Source: Nocardioides sp. (GTDB lineage Bacteria > Actinomycetota > Actinomycetes > Propionibacteriales > Nocardioidaceae). Taken from it: a DNA stretch of 47,937 nucleotides. The notes under the pieces are model-generated. The model saw only the letters and a list, made by a program, of their open reading frames with translations, did not search any database and was not told the DNA's origin. Position numbers and translations under genes: made by a program. Location: contig NZ_JAPYPS010000023.1 in assembly GCF_029937575.1 (NCBI RefSeq), positions 1 through 47,937 of the forward strand, given 5' to 3'. Positions 14,545 to 22,425 of the stretch are shown here, piece by piece; the first letter of the stretch is position 1; every line of letters begins with the position of its first letter.

Positions 14545-16041
14545 GTGAGGCCAGGGTCCGCCGTGCGCGGCGCGACCGTGGTGCTCGTGCTGAGCCTGAC
14601 GCTGGCAGCGTGCGGCAGCAACATCGACCCGGAGCAGGCGGGACTGGTGCGCTCCGGCAGTGGGACGTCCGTCGCGGGCGGTGACGACCCGCTCGTCGAT
14701 CCCGGCGCGGCGAGCGACCCCGGGGCTCCCGACCCCGGCGTCGGCGATCCCGGCGGCGGCGCTCCGTCCGTCCCCGACACTGACTCGGGCGGCGACCCGG
14801 GTGGGTCCGACCCCGCGGCCCCGCCCACCGGAGGCGGCGACGGCGGTGCCACGGACACCGACGAGCCCGGCGGGGGCGACGAGTCGCCGCCGAAGAGCGC
14901 CGAGGTGTCCTGCGACGGCCTGAAGAACGGCACCGGGATCACCGACAGCACCATCACGATCGGCAACACCGCTGACATCAGCGGACCGGTGCCGGGACTG
15001 TTCACCCAGGCCCAGCAGGCCGTGGTCGCGTACGTGAAGTACTTCAACGACACCGAGCAGACGATCTGCGGTCGCTCGCTCGCGCTCGACCGCTACGACA
15101 GCCGCACGGATGCCGGGGCCGACCAGCAGGCCTACTCCAAGGCCTGCTCCGACACGTTCGCCATGGTCGGCGCCATGTCGGCCTTCGACTCCGGCGGCGC
15201 CTCGACCGCGGAGAAGTGCGGGCTGCCCGACATCCGGGCGATCGCGACGACGAGCCAGCGCTCGGCGTGCTCGACCTGCTACGCCGCCCAGCCCGCGGGG
15301 CCGGACGAGTTCGAGAACGCCGTACCCGACTACGTCAAGCGCAACACCAGCAGCGGCGGGCAGCGGGCCGCGATGCTCTACATCAACGCCGGTGCCGCCG
15401 CGGAGAGCGGCAAGAGTCAGGTGCGGCTGATGACGAAGCGTGGCGTGAAGTTCGTCTACGTCAGCGCCGTCGACGTGGCGGAGTTCAACTACGCACCGTT
15501 CGTGCAGGCGATGAAGGACAAGGGCGTGGAGTCGGTGCAGTTCATCGCCGCCGAGCCGCAGTTCGCACGACTCGCCCAGACGATGCAGCAGCAGGGCTTC
15601 AAGCCCGAGCTCCTGCTGCTCGACCCCACGGCGTACAGCAAGCAGTACACCGACCCGACGGGGTCTGCCGCGGTGGGGACGACTGTCTTCACCAACTTCG
15701 TCCCGTTCGAGGAGGCGAGCACCAACCGCGAGCTCAGCCTCTACCTGAGCTACCTCGAGCAGAGCAGCCCGGGTGCGGCGCCGGGCTTCTTCGGCCTCTT
15801 CGCGTGGTCGTCGGCCAAGCTCTTCGTCGAGCAGGCGACCCAGCTGGGAGGCGACCTCGACCGGGCCTCGCTGATCGCGGCGATGAGGAAGGTGAGCGAC
15901 TGGACGGCCGAAGGGATGCACGCACCCATGCCGGTCGGGAGCAAGAAGATCACCGACTGCTGGCGCTTCATCGAGTGGAACGGCAGCGCCTGGAAGGCTC
16001 AGGAGGGCACGAAGTACCAGTGCAACGGGACGACGTCCTGA
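14545..16041 (+). CDS. ABC-type substrate-binding lipoprotein (branched-chain amino-acid type, Peripla_BP_6)
   Basis: The 498-residue lipoprotein has a short basic N-terminus, a hydrophobic stretch and the lipobox LAAC with C23 for lipid attachment. A flexible Gly/Pro/Asp/Ser-rich linker of about 90 residues (30-120) follows. The remaining residues form a two-lobed type I periplasmic-binding fold (SAFDSGGASTAEKCGLPDI, AMKDKGVESVQFIA). Such proteins capture amino acids or aromatic compounds for a permease. No permease or ATPase gene is nearby, so it is either an orphan partner of a distant transporter or a sensor. The start is a GTG four bases after the SDR stop. Extra cysteines (for example SACSTCY) suggest disulfides. 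Confidence 0.85.
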   Translation: MRPGSAVRGATVVLVLSLTLAACGSNIDPEQAGLVRSGSGTSVAGGDDPLVDPGAASDPGAPDPGVGDPGGGAPSVPDTDSGGDPGGSDPAAPPTGGGDGGATDTDEPGGGDESPPKSAEVSCDGLKNGTGITDSTITIGNTADISGPVPGLFTQAQQAVVAYVKYFNDTEQTICGRSLALDRYDSRTDAGADQQAYSKACSDTFAMVGAMSAFDSGGASTAEKCGLPDIRAIATTSQRSACSTCYAAQPAGPDEFENAVPDYVKRNTSSGGQRAAMLYINAGAAAESGKSQVRLMTKRGVKFVYVSAVDVAEFNYAPFVQAMKDKGVESVQFIAAEPQFARLAQTMQQQGFKPELLLLDPTAYSKQYTDPTGSAAVGTTVFTNFVPFEEASTNRELSLYLSYLEQSSPGAAPGFFGLFAWSSAKLFVEQATQLGGDLDRASLIAAMRKVSDWTAEGMHAPMPVGSKKITDCWRFIEWNGSAWKAQEGTKYQCNGTTS

Positions 16042-16045
16042 TGCG

Positions 16046-16639
16046 TCACAGGATCGGGCGGATCTCCTCGAGGGCCTGCTCGGTTGCCGCGACCAGCGCG
16101 CCCAGACGTACGTCGGGCCCCTCGGTCCACACGGCCAGGGCAGCAAAGACGGCTCCGGCGACGGCCTCGGCCTTGACGGCGCCGGGCAGGGCGTCCTCGC
16201 CGCGCTCGGCGAGGAGCACCCGCAGGTCGCGCGCCATCGCGCCCTGGGCCTGTCGGAAGGACTGCTCGATGCGGGTCGGGCTGAGCAGCTCGGCGCGCAG
16301 CCGGGCGATCTCCACCATCAGCCGGGGGTCCACGGGCGGGGCGGTGATCGAGAACAGCACGGCGGCGATCAGGTCGTCGCCGGCGCCCAACCGGTCGCGG
16401 ACCGAGCGGCGGAACCACGCGAGGCTGGTGGTGACGTCGGCGAAGAGCACCTCGTCCTTCGTCGCGAAGTGGCGGTAGAAGGTCCGCTCCGTGACGCCCA
16501 CCTCGGCCGCGATGCTCGGGACGTTGGCGCCCTCGAAGCCGTGCTCGACGAAGTGCCGGATCGCTGCCTGTCGCAACGCTTCACGCGTGCGCTCGGACTT
16601 GGTGACGCCCGGAGGCGCGAGGGAAGTATCGGTTGCCAC
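16046..16639 (-). CDS. TetR-family transcriptional regulator
   Basis: The 197-residue repressor has an N-terminal helix-turn-helix (about 30-62) with IAAEVGVTERTFYRHFATKDE, which is canonical for TetR. The C-terminal ligand domain is helical and not recognisably specific. Its GTG start at 16639 lies seven bases after the -10 box TAGATT on the minus strand, so it is probably leaderless. It is downstream of, and in the same direction as, the monooxygenase gene, and convergent with the lipoprotein gene. It could control either neighbour. The ligand is unknown. Confidence 0.88.
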   Translation of the reverse strand: MATDTSLAPPGVTKSERTREALRQAAIRHFVEHGFEGANVPSIAAEVGVTERTFYRHFATKDEVLFADVTTSLAWFRRSVRDRLGAGDDLIAAVLFSITAPPVDPRLMVEIARLRAELLSPTRIEQSFRQAQGAMARDLRVLLAERGEDALPGAVKAEAVAGAVFAALAVWTEGPDVRLGALVAATEQALEEIRPIL

Positions 16640-16645
16640 CAGGCC

Positions 16646-16651
16646 AATCTA
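16646..16651 (-). promoter_or_regulatory. -10 box (TAGATT) of TetR gene
   Basis: Read on the minus strand, TAGATT ends seven bases before the GTG at 16639. The 97-base gap to the monooxygenase gene otherwise shows no strong structure. Confidence 0.45.
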
Positions 16652-16736
16652 GTGCGCGTTCCTGTGTGGGACCTGTTGGCGCACCGGCGCCCGGGCGTAG
16701 GCCAGGTCACGTTGAGTCGCGGGGGAGCCCGACGGC

Positions 16737-18224
16737 CTACGCGAACTGGTAGTCCTCGAGCGGGAACGAGCTCGCGGCACGGTAGGCGTTGAGGGTCGAG
16801 GTGGGCCGCAGCAGGGTGGCCTCGCCGTGCTGGTTGAAGTAGTAGCTGTTGGCGCTCCCGCACGAGCCCAATGTGAAGATCGAGTGCTCCACGCGCTCGG
16901 TCATGGCGTCGAGGAATCCCTCGTTGGCCGCCGCGGAGACCTCGAAGCTCCTCGCCTCGCGACGTTGGAGCTCGGTCAGGAGTCGGTCCATGTGACGCAT
17001 CTGGGACTCGATGGTCGTGAAGTAGGACAGGCCCGAGTAGGAGTACGGCGAGTTCAGCGAGACGAGGTTCGGGAACCCGGGGACGGCCACGCCCTCGTAG
17101 GCCTGGAAGCGACGCTCGCGCCACCACTGGCCGAGGTCGCGACCCTCGCGTCCGACGATCCGGATGGCGGGGAAGTTGGCCTCCCACAGGTCGAACCCGG
17201 TGGCGAGCACGAGGACGTCGAGGTCAGTGCGCACACCGTCGCTGGTCACGATGCCCGTGGCGTCGACGTGGTCGATCGACGTCGTCTCGAGGTGCACGTG
17301 CTCGCGGTTGAAGGTCGGGTAGTAGTCGTTGCTGAAGGTCGGACGCTTGCACCCGAACGTGTAGTCGGGGGTCAGCCGGCGTCGCACGTCGGGATCCTTG
17401 ACCTGGCGCCGCAGGTGGAGTCGGCAGGCCTTCTCGGCGACCGCGTTGACGAGCGGGACCTGGTCGTAGTGGAGCACCGCCGAGACCATCATCGCCTCGA
17501 GCACGGCGGTGCCGCCGAGTCGCACGGCGCGATGGGTGAGCGGCACGGCGGCGAACGCCTTGCGCACCAGGGACGGCACCGGCAGGTCGGGCTTGGCGCT
17601 GACCCAGATCGGGGTGCGCTGGTAGACGGTGAGGTCCTCGGCCACGCGGGCCAGCTCCGGGATCAGCTGGACTGCCGTCGCGCCGGTCCCGATGATCCCC
17701 ACGCGCTTGCCGGCCAGCTCGACGTCGTCGTCCCAGCGGGTCGTGTGCACGACGGTGCCGGCGAAGTCGGAGATGCCGGCGATGTCGGGCAGCTTGGGCT
17801 GCGACAGGAAGCCGGTGGCGGTGAGCAGGAACCGCGCTCGCAGTGCCTCGCCGCCCTCGATCTCGACCTGCCAGAGCTCGGTGGTCTCGTCCCAGGTCGC
17901 CGACTCCACGACGGTGTCGAAGCGCATGCGTCGTCGGAGGTCGTAGGTCTGGGCCACGTGCACGGCGTACCGCTTGAGCTCGACGCCCGGGGCGAAGAGC
18001 CGGGTCCAGTGCGGGTTGGGCTCGAAGGAGTAGGAGTACGTCGGGGACGGGATGTCGACCGCGAGCCCGGGGTAGCGGTTGACGTGCCAGGTGCCGCCGA
18101 GGTCCGACTCGCGCTCGAGGATGACGAGGTCGTCGTACCCGTTGCGGAGCAGCTGGATGGCGGCTCCCATGCCACCGAACCCGGCTCCGACGACGATCGC
18201 GTCGTGCACCCGCTCCGACGGCAT
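16737..18224 (-). CDS. flavin-containing monooxygenase, Baeyer-Villiger type
   Basis: The 495-residue flavoprotein carries an FAD Rossmann motif GAGFGG (13-18), a second nucleotide motif GTGATA (179-184) for NADPH, and between them the Baeyer-Villiger fingerprint F154-x-G-x3-H160-x3-W164-D. The ATGF segment (136-139) precedes that motif. Such enzymes insert oxygen beside a ketone to give an ester or lactone in degradation of cyclic ketones, steroids or terpenoids. The ATG overlaps the stop of the upstream SDR fragment by one base. A TetR gene lies divergently beyond that fragment and probably controls the pair. Specific substrate not readable. Confidence 0.88.
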   Translation of the reverse strand: MPSERVHDAIVVGAGFGGMGAAIQLLRNGYDDLVILERESDLGGTWHVNRYPGLAVDIPSPTYSYSFEPNPHWTRLFAPGVELKRYAVHVAQTYDLRRRMRFDTVVESATWDETTELWQVEIEGGEALRARFLLTATGFLSQPKLPDIAGISDFAGTVVHTTRWDDDVELAGKRVGIIGTGATAVQLIPELARVAEDLTVYQRTPIWVSAKPDLPVPSLVRKAFAAVPLTHRAVRLGGTAVLEAMMVSAVLHYDQVPLVNAVAEKACRLHLRRQVKDPDVRRRLTPDYTFGCKRPTFSNDYYPTFNREHVHLETTSIDHVDATGIVTSDGVRTDLDVLVLATGFDLWEANFPAIRIVGREGRDLGQWWRERRFQAYEGVAVPGFPNLVSLNSPYSYSGLSYFTTIESQMRHMDRLLTELQRREARSFEVSAAANEGFLDAMTERVEHSIFTLGSCGSANSYYFNQHGEATLLRPTSTLNAYRAASSFPLEDYQFA

Positions 18225-18661
18225 CAGCGGCTCTCGCGGGTCCGGGTGCGCGACTCGTCGGCCATCCGGGAGTTGTACGCCGCGCGCTCGGCGTCGTCGG
18301 CCCGCAGGGCGCGGTCGTCGCGGACGAGACGGCGCACGACGTTCAGGGCCGGCTCCGGGGTGGCCGTCATGACGCCGGCCAGGGCGCCGACGTTGTTGAC
18401 CAGCACCTCGACGGGACCGTGGGCGGACTCCGCCTGCGCCACGAAGGCGGCGAACGAGTCGGGGTCGCGGACGTCGAGGGCGTGTCCGCTGCCGCCGAGG
18501 GAGCGGGCCGTCGTGCGGGCGAGGTCGGCGTCCAGGTCGCCGATCGCGACCGTGGCGCCACGAGCGGCGAAGCGGGTCGCGACGGCCTTGCCGATGCCCT
18601 GGGCGCCGCCCGTGACGAGGACGGTCGCGCCCCTCAGGTCGATGGGTGGGTAGGTCGTCAC
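18224..18661 (-). pseudogene. SDR with central in-frame deletion (catalytic region missing)
   Basis: The frame is intact over 145 codons. It begins like a normal classical SDR: LRGATVLVTGGAQGIGKA (9-26), DLDADLART, and VLVNNVG at 86-92. At about residue 96 it jumps to NVVRRLVRDD and ERAAYNSRM, which resemble the extreme C-terminal tail of such enzymes. Roughly 130-150 residues of a normal SDR are absent, including the catalytic serine strand and the YxxxK pair. The product could fold only partially and should be inactive. A good AGGAGG site (18674 to 18669) and the ATGA coupling to the monooxygenase gene remain, so the remnant may be kept for translation of its neighbour. An unusual short protein is the alternative. 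Confidence 0.7.
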
Positions 18662-18701
18662 CGGGGTGCCTCCTGGGCGCTGGCGTACACAGCGGAATGA
18701 G

Positions 18702-18726
18702 ATGTCAGTTCCGGAACGCTATGTCA
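18702..18726. promoter_or_regulatory. candidate TetR operator between divergent TetR and SDR/monooxygenase genes
   Basis: A perfect 10-bp palindrome GTTCCGGAAC (18708-18717) is flanked by two direct copies of ATGTCA (18702-18707 and 18721-18726). The site overlaps the expected -35 region of the TetR gene and lies 41 bases above the SDR-fragment start. Confidence 0.5.
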
Positions 18727-18745
18727 TTTCGCGGGGCGCGGGCAA

Positions 18746-18751
18746 TAGGCT
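18746..18751 (+). promoter_or_regulatory. -10 box (TAGGCT) of TetR gene
   Basis: TAGGCT ends eight bases before the GTG at 18759, implying a leaderless transcript. The palindromic candidate operator lies just upstream. Confidence 0.5.
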
Positions 18752-18758
18752 GAGGCGC

Positions 18759-19403
18759 GTGACGACCATCGAGCAGTCCGGCACCAGGGCAGCGAGGCGC
18801 GCTGAGCAGCGCAAGGCCGAGCTGCGCCGTGAGATCGTGGCCGCGTCGTTCGACTGCTTCGCCGAGCAGGGCTACCACGCCACCGGGATCGCCGACATCG
18901 CTGCGCGTCTCGGGATCGGGCACGGCACCTTCTACCGCTACTTCGACAACAAGCGCGACATCGTCGGACACGTCATCGACGACCTGATCGCCCGCATCCT
19001 GGCGGCGCTGGGTGACGAGAACGCCCCGGACGCGGTGAGCACGCTGGAGGACTACCGCCTGCAGAGCGCTCGGATCGGCGAGGCCGTGGCGAGCCTGATC
19101 GGCGCCGATCCCCGGGTGCCCAGGCTGCTGCTGCTGGAGGCGCCCGGTGTCGACGCCGAGCTGCGCGAGCGGGTCCTGGACTTCATCGAGTCGATGACCG
19201 AGGTGACGGCCGCCTACCTGGCGCACGGGGTCGGGCTCGGCTACCTGCGCGGCGACCTCGACGTCGAGGAGAGCGCCCGTGCGATCAACGGGATGATCCT
19301 CGGCGCCGTGATCCACGGCGTACGCCACCACGACGAGGAGTCCCAGGCGTCCCTCGCCCGCGCGATCCAGCGGCTGATGTACGACGGGATCGCCGCCCGG
19401 TGA
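18759..19403 (+). CDS. TetR-family transcriptional regulator
   Basis: The 214-residue regulator has a TetR helix-turn-helix at about 45-68 (IADIAARLGIGHGTFYRYFDNK), preceded by a basic arm rich in Arg and Lys. The C-terminal part is helical (LIGADPRVPRLLLLEAPGVD), a pattern common in TetR proteins that control fatty-acid or lipid genes. It is divergent from the SDR-fragment/monooxygenase pair and is the likely repressor of that pair and of itself. GTG 18759 is chosen from the -10 position. An upstream ATG would place the operator inside the gene. Confidence 0.88.
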   Translation: MTTIEQSGTRAARRAEQRKAELRREIVAASFDCFAEQGYHATGIADIAARLGIGHGTFYRYFDNKRDIVGHVIDDLIARILAALGDENAPDAVSTLEDYRLQSARIGEAVASLIGADPRVPRLLLLEAPGVDAELRERVLDFIESMTEVTAAYLAHGVGLGYLRGDLDVEESARAINGMILGAVIHGVRHHDEESQASLARAIQRLMYDGIAAR

Positions 19404-19428
19404 GCGTCGCAGAAAGTCGCGGTTCGGT

Positions 19429-19456
19429 GGGAACCCCGCCGCTCGGGTCGCGCGTC
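19429..19456 (+). promoter_or_regulatory. candidate ECF-type promoter of the SigE-family sigma gene
   Basis: GGGAAC at 19429-19434 and CGTC at 19453-19456 are separated by 18 bases. Together they resemble the GGAAC...CGTT/CGTC promoters used by stress-type ECF sigma factors. The ATG at 19465 is nine bases beyond CGTC. Autoregulation is plausible. Confidence 0.4.
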
Positions 19457-19464
19457 GCACAGGT

Positions 19465-20007
19465 ATGAGCACATCGCGGGACACCGAGTTCGGTGAGTAC
19501 GTCGCGGCCCGTTGGACTCGTCTGGTGCGTGCCGCGGTGCTGCTCGGCTGCTCTCCTCATGAGGCGGAGGACGTCACGCAGACGGCGCTGACGCGGTGTC
19601 TGGTGAAGTGGTCGAAGGTACGTCGTGCCGACGACCGTGATGCCTACGTCTACCGCATCCTCGTCAACACCTTCACCGACTCGCGGCGGCGTCGCTGGAC
19701 CGGCGAGCGGGCGACCGAGGAGGTCCCGGAGCCGTCGTCGTGGCATGGGCAGGACGCGCTGGACGAGGTCGACGACCGTGACGGTGTGGAGCGTGCGCTG
19801 GCCAACCTGTCGGACGACCAGCGAGCCGTCGTGGTGCTGCGCTACTACCTCAACCAGTCCGAGGCCCAGATGGCCGAGACGTTGCGGGTGGCGCCGGGCA
19901 CGGTCAAGAGCCGGCTGGCGCGAGCGTTGCAGGCGATGAAGGTGGATCCGGCGCTCACCGACCATGCTCCGGGCCTGTCCGGTCCGACCGAGGGGAGTCA
20001 GCGATGA
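19465..20007 (+). CDS. ECF sigma factor, SigE family
   Basis: The 180-residue sigma-70 protein has regions 2 and 4 only. Region 2 contains RLVRAAVLLGCSPHEAEDVTQ (about 19-39) and DAYVYRILVNTFTDSRRRRW (about 60-79). Region 4 contains LSDDQRAVVVLRYYLNQSEAQMA and the recognition helix VAPGTVKSRLARAL. This is the actinobacterial 'SigE family' with the LLGCSPHEAED signature, often followed by a gene for a single-pass membrane protein, as here. The genes overlap by ATGA. The activating signal is unknown. Confidence 0.9.
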   Translation: MSTSRDTEFGEYVAARWTRLVRAAVLLGCSPHEAEDVTQTALTRCLVKWSKVRRADDRDAYVYRILVNTFTDSRRRRWTGERATEEVPEPSSWHGQDALDEVDDRDGVERALANLSDDQRAVVVLRYYLNQSEAQMAETLRVAPGTVKSRLARALQAMKVDPALTDHAPGLSGPTEGSQR

Positions 20008-21194
20008 ACGAGCACGACCTGATGCAGGCTCTCGAGCGCCGTGCCGGTGGGGTGGAGCCCGGCGCCGCCCCACTGGCGGCGATGACCGGGCGTGCGGCCA
20101 CGATCCGCAGGCGCCGCTCGATCCTCACCGCCGTGGCTGCGGCCGCGGCTGTTGCGGTCGTCGCCACCACCGCCTCGCTCGTCGGGCTCGGCGACGAGAC
20201 GTCCGCACCCGAGGTGGTCTCGCCGGGCGGAGTCCCCGGCACGCTCGGGGAGGCGCTGTCGGTGCTGCCCGCGGAGATGCGGTCGGTGTCGTTCAACGAC
20301 CGCGAGGCCGCCGCCTCACGCCTGGGGTTGGACCAGTCGTCCGTCGCCTCCTACGTCTCCTCGATCGGGGACTACCTCGACGCCACGAGTGGGCGGGGGG
20401 ACGAGGACCCGGGTGGGCTGCTCGGACCGGCCAGCGTCTACCTGACGCCCATGCAGGACCTGCCGTTCAACGACTTCGAGACCGTGTGGAGTGCCGTCGC
20501 CGACCCGTCCTCGGGTGGGATCGGAGAAGGCGGGGCGACCGTCTACCAGGTGTCCCCGGACACGGACCTCGACGCACTGGCCGACGACCTGCTCGACGCG
20601 GGCCTCGAGGAGGGGGAGCTGCTCGGCCGCCGCTACTTCTTCGCCGAGACCCCGTCCGAGGTCGCGGACAGTCGCGGCACCATCGGCGAGGGCTACCCGA
20701 TCGAGTTCGTGAGGGTCACGATCGACCCGGACGCGGACCTGGTGATCACCGGACCTGCCGGCCAGGCCGTGCTCGAGGTGCTCGACGGAGACAGGGACTC
20801 GCTGGATGACGCGGGGACCTTCACGCCGCTCGTGGCGGGGTCGACACGGGTCGAGCGGGCCCGGCTGTCGTCGGGGAGCGCGTGCCTCGGGAAGCCCGTC
20901 GGCGTCGGTGAGGTCGAGTCGTCGGGCTATCTCGTCACCGGCCGCCCCGACGCAAGCGTCGGGCTCGCGGCCCGCGTGGAGCTGGCCGACGAGGAGTCCG
21001 CCGCGCAGGACCTCGCCGCTCGCACGACGTACTTCGAGCAGGGGTCTCTGGGCGAGGAGGGGGTGCCGCTCGACGAGTACGGCTCCTACGAGGTCGCCCG
21101 GCAGGGACGCGTCGTCGACATCGAGCTCGGTGAGATGAGCTCGGAGACGCTCAACGACCTGACCCGCGAGCCCGGCAGCATCGTCGGCTGCTGA
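20004..21194 (+). CDS. single-pass membrane protein, putative partner of the SigE-family sigma factor
   Basis: The 396-residue protein has a short cytoplasmic N-terminus (1-35, MNEHDLMQAL...), an Arg-rich stop signal IRRRR, one hydrophobic span (about 39-61) and an acidic extracytoplasmic domain of about 330 residues. No zinc-binding anti-sigma motif (HxxxCxxC) is present. The outer domain shows no family I recognise. It contains two cysteines near 295 and at the C-terminus (C396) that could form a disulfide. Its position directly behind the sigma gene, with overlapping codons, suggests it holds or senses for that factor. This is inference from arrangement only. Confidence 0.65.
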   Translation: MNEHDLMQALERRAGGVEPGAAPLAAMTGRAATIRRRRSILTAVAAAAAVAVVATTASLVGLGDETSAPEVVSPGGVPGTLGEALSVLPAEMRSVSFNDREAAASRLGLDQSSVASYVSSIGDYLDATSGRGDEDPGGLLGPASVYLTPMQDLPFNDFETVWSAVADPSSGGIGEGGATVYQVSPDTDLDALADDLLDAGLEEGELLGRRYFFAETPSEVADSRGTIGEGYPIEFVRVTIDPDADLVITGPAGQAVLEVLDGDRDSLDDAGTFTPLVAGSTRVERARLSSGSACLGKPVGVGEVESSGYLVTGRPDASVGLAARVELADEESAAQDLAARTTYFEQGSLGEEGVPLDEYGSYEVARQGRVVDIELGEMSSETLNDLTREPGSIVGC

Positions 21195-21232
21195 GGCCGG
21201 GCTCCCAAGCGTGGAGGGTGCCGACACAACCC

Positions 21233-21580
21233 TCAGACGAACGCCACCACCAGCAGCAGCGCGGTCACGACCACGGCTGCGGTGATCACCGCCCCCATGG
21301 TGAAGCGTGGCAGCGGCTCGCCGGACCTCATCGCGCGATCCACCAACGACCAGCGCCGGTAGGCCAGGGTCATCATCACGGCGGCGAAGACGAGCAGGAC
21401 CCCGACGAGGGTGCGGCGCAGCCACTCGGGATCGGGGAGCTCGAGGGAGTGCAGCGCGACGGCACCCGCGAGGATGGCCAGGACGGTGCGCACCCAGGCG
21501 AGGAAGGTGCGCTCGTTGGCGAGCGTGAAGCGTGCGTCGGGTTCGCGGGGTCCACCGGGCTGCTCCGGGTCGTCGGCCAC
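21233..21580 (-). CDS. DUF202/YidH family membrane protein
   Basis: The 115-residue inner-membrane protein equals the length of E. coli YidH and carries the family hallmark ARFTLANERTFLAWVRT (about 17-33). Three membrane spans follow, near 34-50, 59-80 and 95-114. The function of YidH/DUF202 is unknown. The GTG at 21580 lies seven bases from a minus-strand -10-like GACGCT that overlaps the promoter of the divergent thioesterase gene. Only 18 bases separate the start codons. The tail is convergent with the preceding membrane protein gene. Confidence 0.85.
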   Translation of the reverse strand: MADDPEQPGGPREPDARFTLANERTFLAWVRTVLAILAGAVALHSLELPDPEWLRRTLVGVLLVFAAVMMTLAYRRWSLVDRAMRSGEPLPRFTMGAVITAAVVVTALLLVVAFV

Positions 21581-21585
21581 TTCGG

Positions 21586-21592
21586 TAGCGTC
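21586..21592. promoter_or_regulatory. bidirectional promoter, DUF202/thioesterase
   Basis: Plus-strand TAGCGT (21586-21591) and minus-strand GACGCT (21592 to 21587) overlap with a one-base offset. The conserved A of each hexamer pairs with the conserved final T of the other. Start codons lie eight bases (21599) and seven bases (21580) away, so both mRNAs would be leaderless. Confidence 0.55.
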
Positions 21593-21598
21593 CCAGAC

Positions 21599-22414
21599 GT
21601 GAGCTCGATCTTCGACACCCAGACCGCCGTCACCCCCACGACCGAGGGCGGCACGACGTACTCCGCGACGCTCGACGGTGGCTGGAAGGTCGGCGGTGGG
21701 CTCAACGGCGGCTACCTGCTGGCCGTCATCGGCAACGCGCTGCGGGCCGCGCTGCCTGCCAAGCCCGATCCGCTCAGCATCAGCGCCTACTACCTCTCGG
21801 CCACGACCGACGGCCCGGCCGAGGTCGACGTCCGCGTGCTGCGCGAGGGGGGCAGCGTCGCCACGGCCGCGGCCGACCTGAGGCAGGGCGACGACACGCG
21901 GATCACCGTGCTGGCGACGTACGGCGACCTCGACCGTGAGGCGGACGATGTCCGGACCTCCGCGGCGCCGTTCGACCTGCCGCCGCGCGAGCTGTGCGTG
22001 CCCAACACGATGGCGCCCGAGAGCCTGCGCAAGATCGCGCCGCTGATGGGGCGCTTCGAGATGCTCTTCCACCCCGACCACATCGGCTGGGCGGTGGGCG
22101 AGCCCAACGACAGCGGCGAGCTGAGCGCGTGGTTCCGCCTCGAGGACGGCCGCGACCCCGACCCGATCGAGCTGCTCCTCGTGGTCGACGCCCTGCCGCC
22201 GGTGATGTTCACGTTCGGCCAGCTGGGCTGGGCCCCGACGCTCGAGCTGACCGCCCACGTGCGCGCCAGGCCGGCGCCGGGCTGGCTGCGGGTGCGGCAC
22301 GTGACTCGCAACATCGCCGGCGGGATGTTCGAGGAGGACTGCGAGGTCTGGGACTCCGCCGACCGGTTGGTGGCGCAGTCGCGCCAGCTGGCCCGGCTCC
22401 CGCGCACCACCTGA
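21599..22414 (+). CDS. acyl-CoA thioesterase, TesB-like double hotdog (4HBT_3)
   Basis: The 271-residue protein has two hotdog domains. The first has GGLNGGYLLAVIGNALRAAL (about 38-57) with the GGY cap of actinobacterial TesB-like enzymes. The second contains LLVVDALPPVMFTFGQLGWAPTLELT (about 195-220), with D199 as candidate catalytic aspartate. It would hydrolyse medium- or long-chain acyl-CoA in the cytosol. GTG 21599 is set by the promoter position and the family N-terminus. It is convergent with the propeller-like gene (11-base gap). Confidence 0.85.
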   Translation: MSSIFDTQTAVTPTTEGGTTYSATLDGGWKVGGGLNGGYLLAVIGNALRAALPAKPDPLSISAYYLSATTDGPAEVDVRVLREGGSVATAAADLRQGDDTRITVLATYGDLDREADDVRTSAAPFDLPPRELCVPNTMAPESLRKIAPLMGRFEMLFHPDHIGWAVGEPNDSGELSAWFRLEDGRDPDPIELLLVVDALPPVMFTFGQLGWAPTLELTAHVRARPAPGWLRVRHVTRNIAGGMFEEDCEVWDSADRLVAQSRQLARLPRTT

Positions 22415-22425
22415 TCGCCGCAGAC

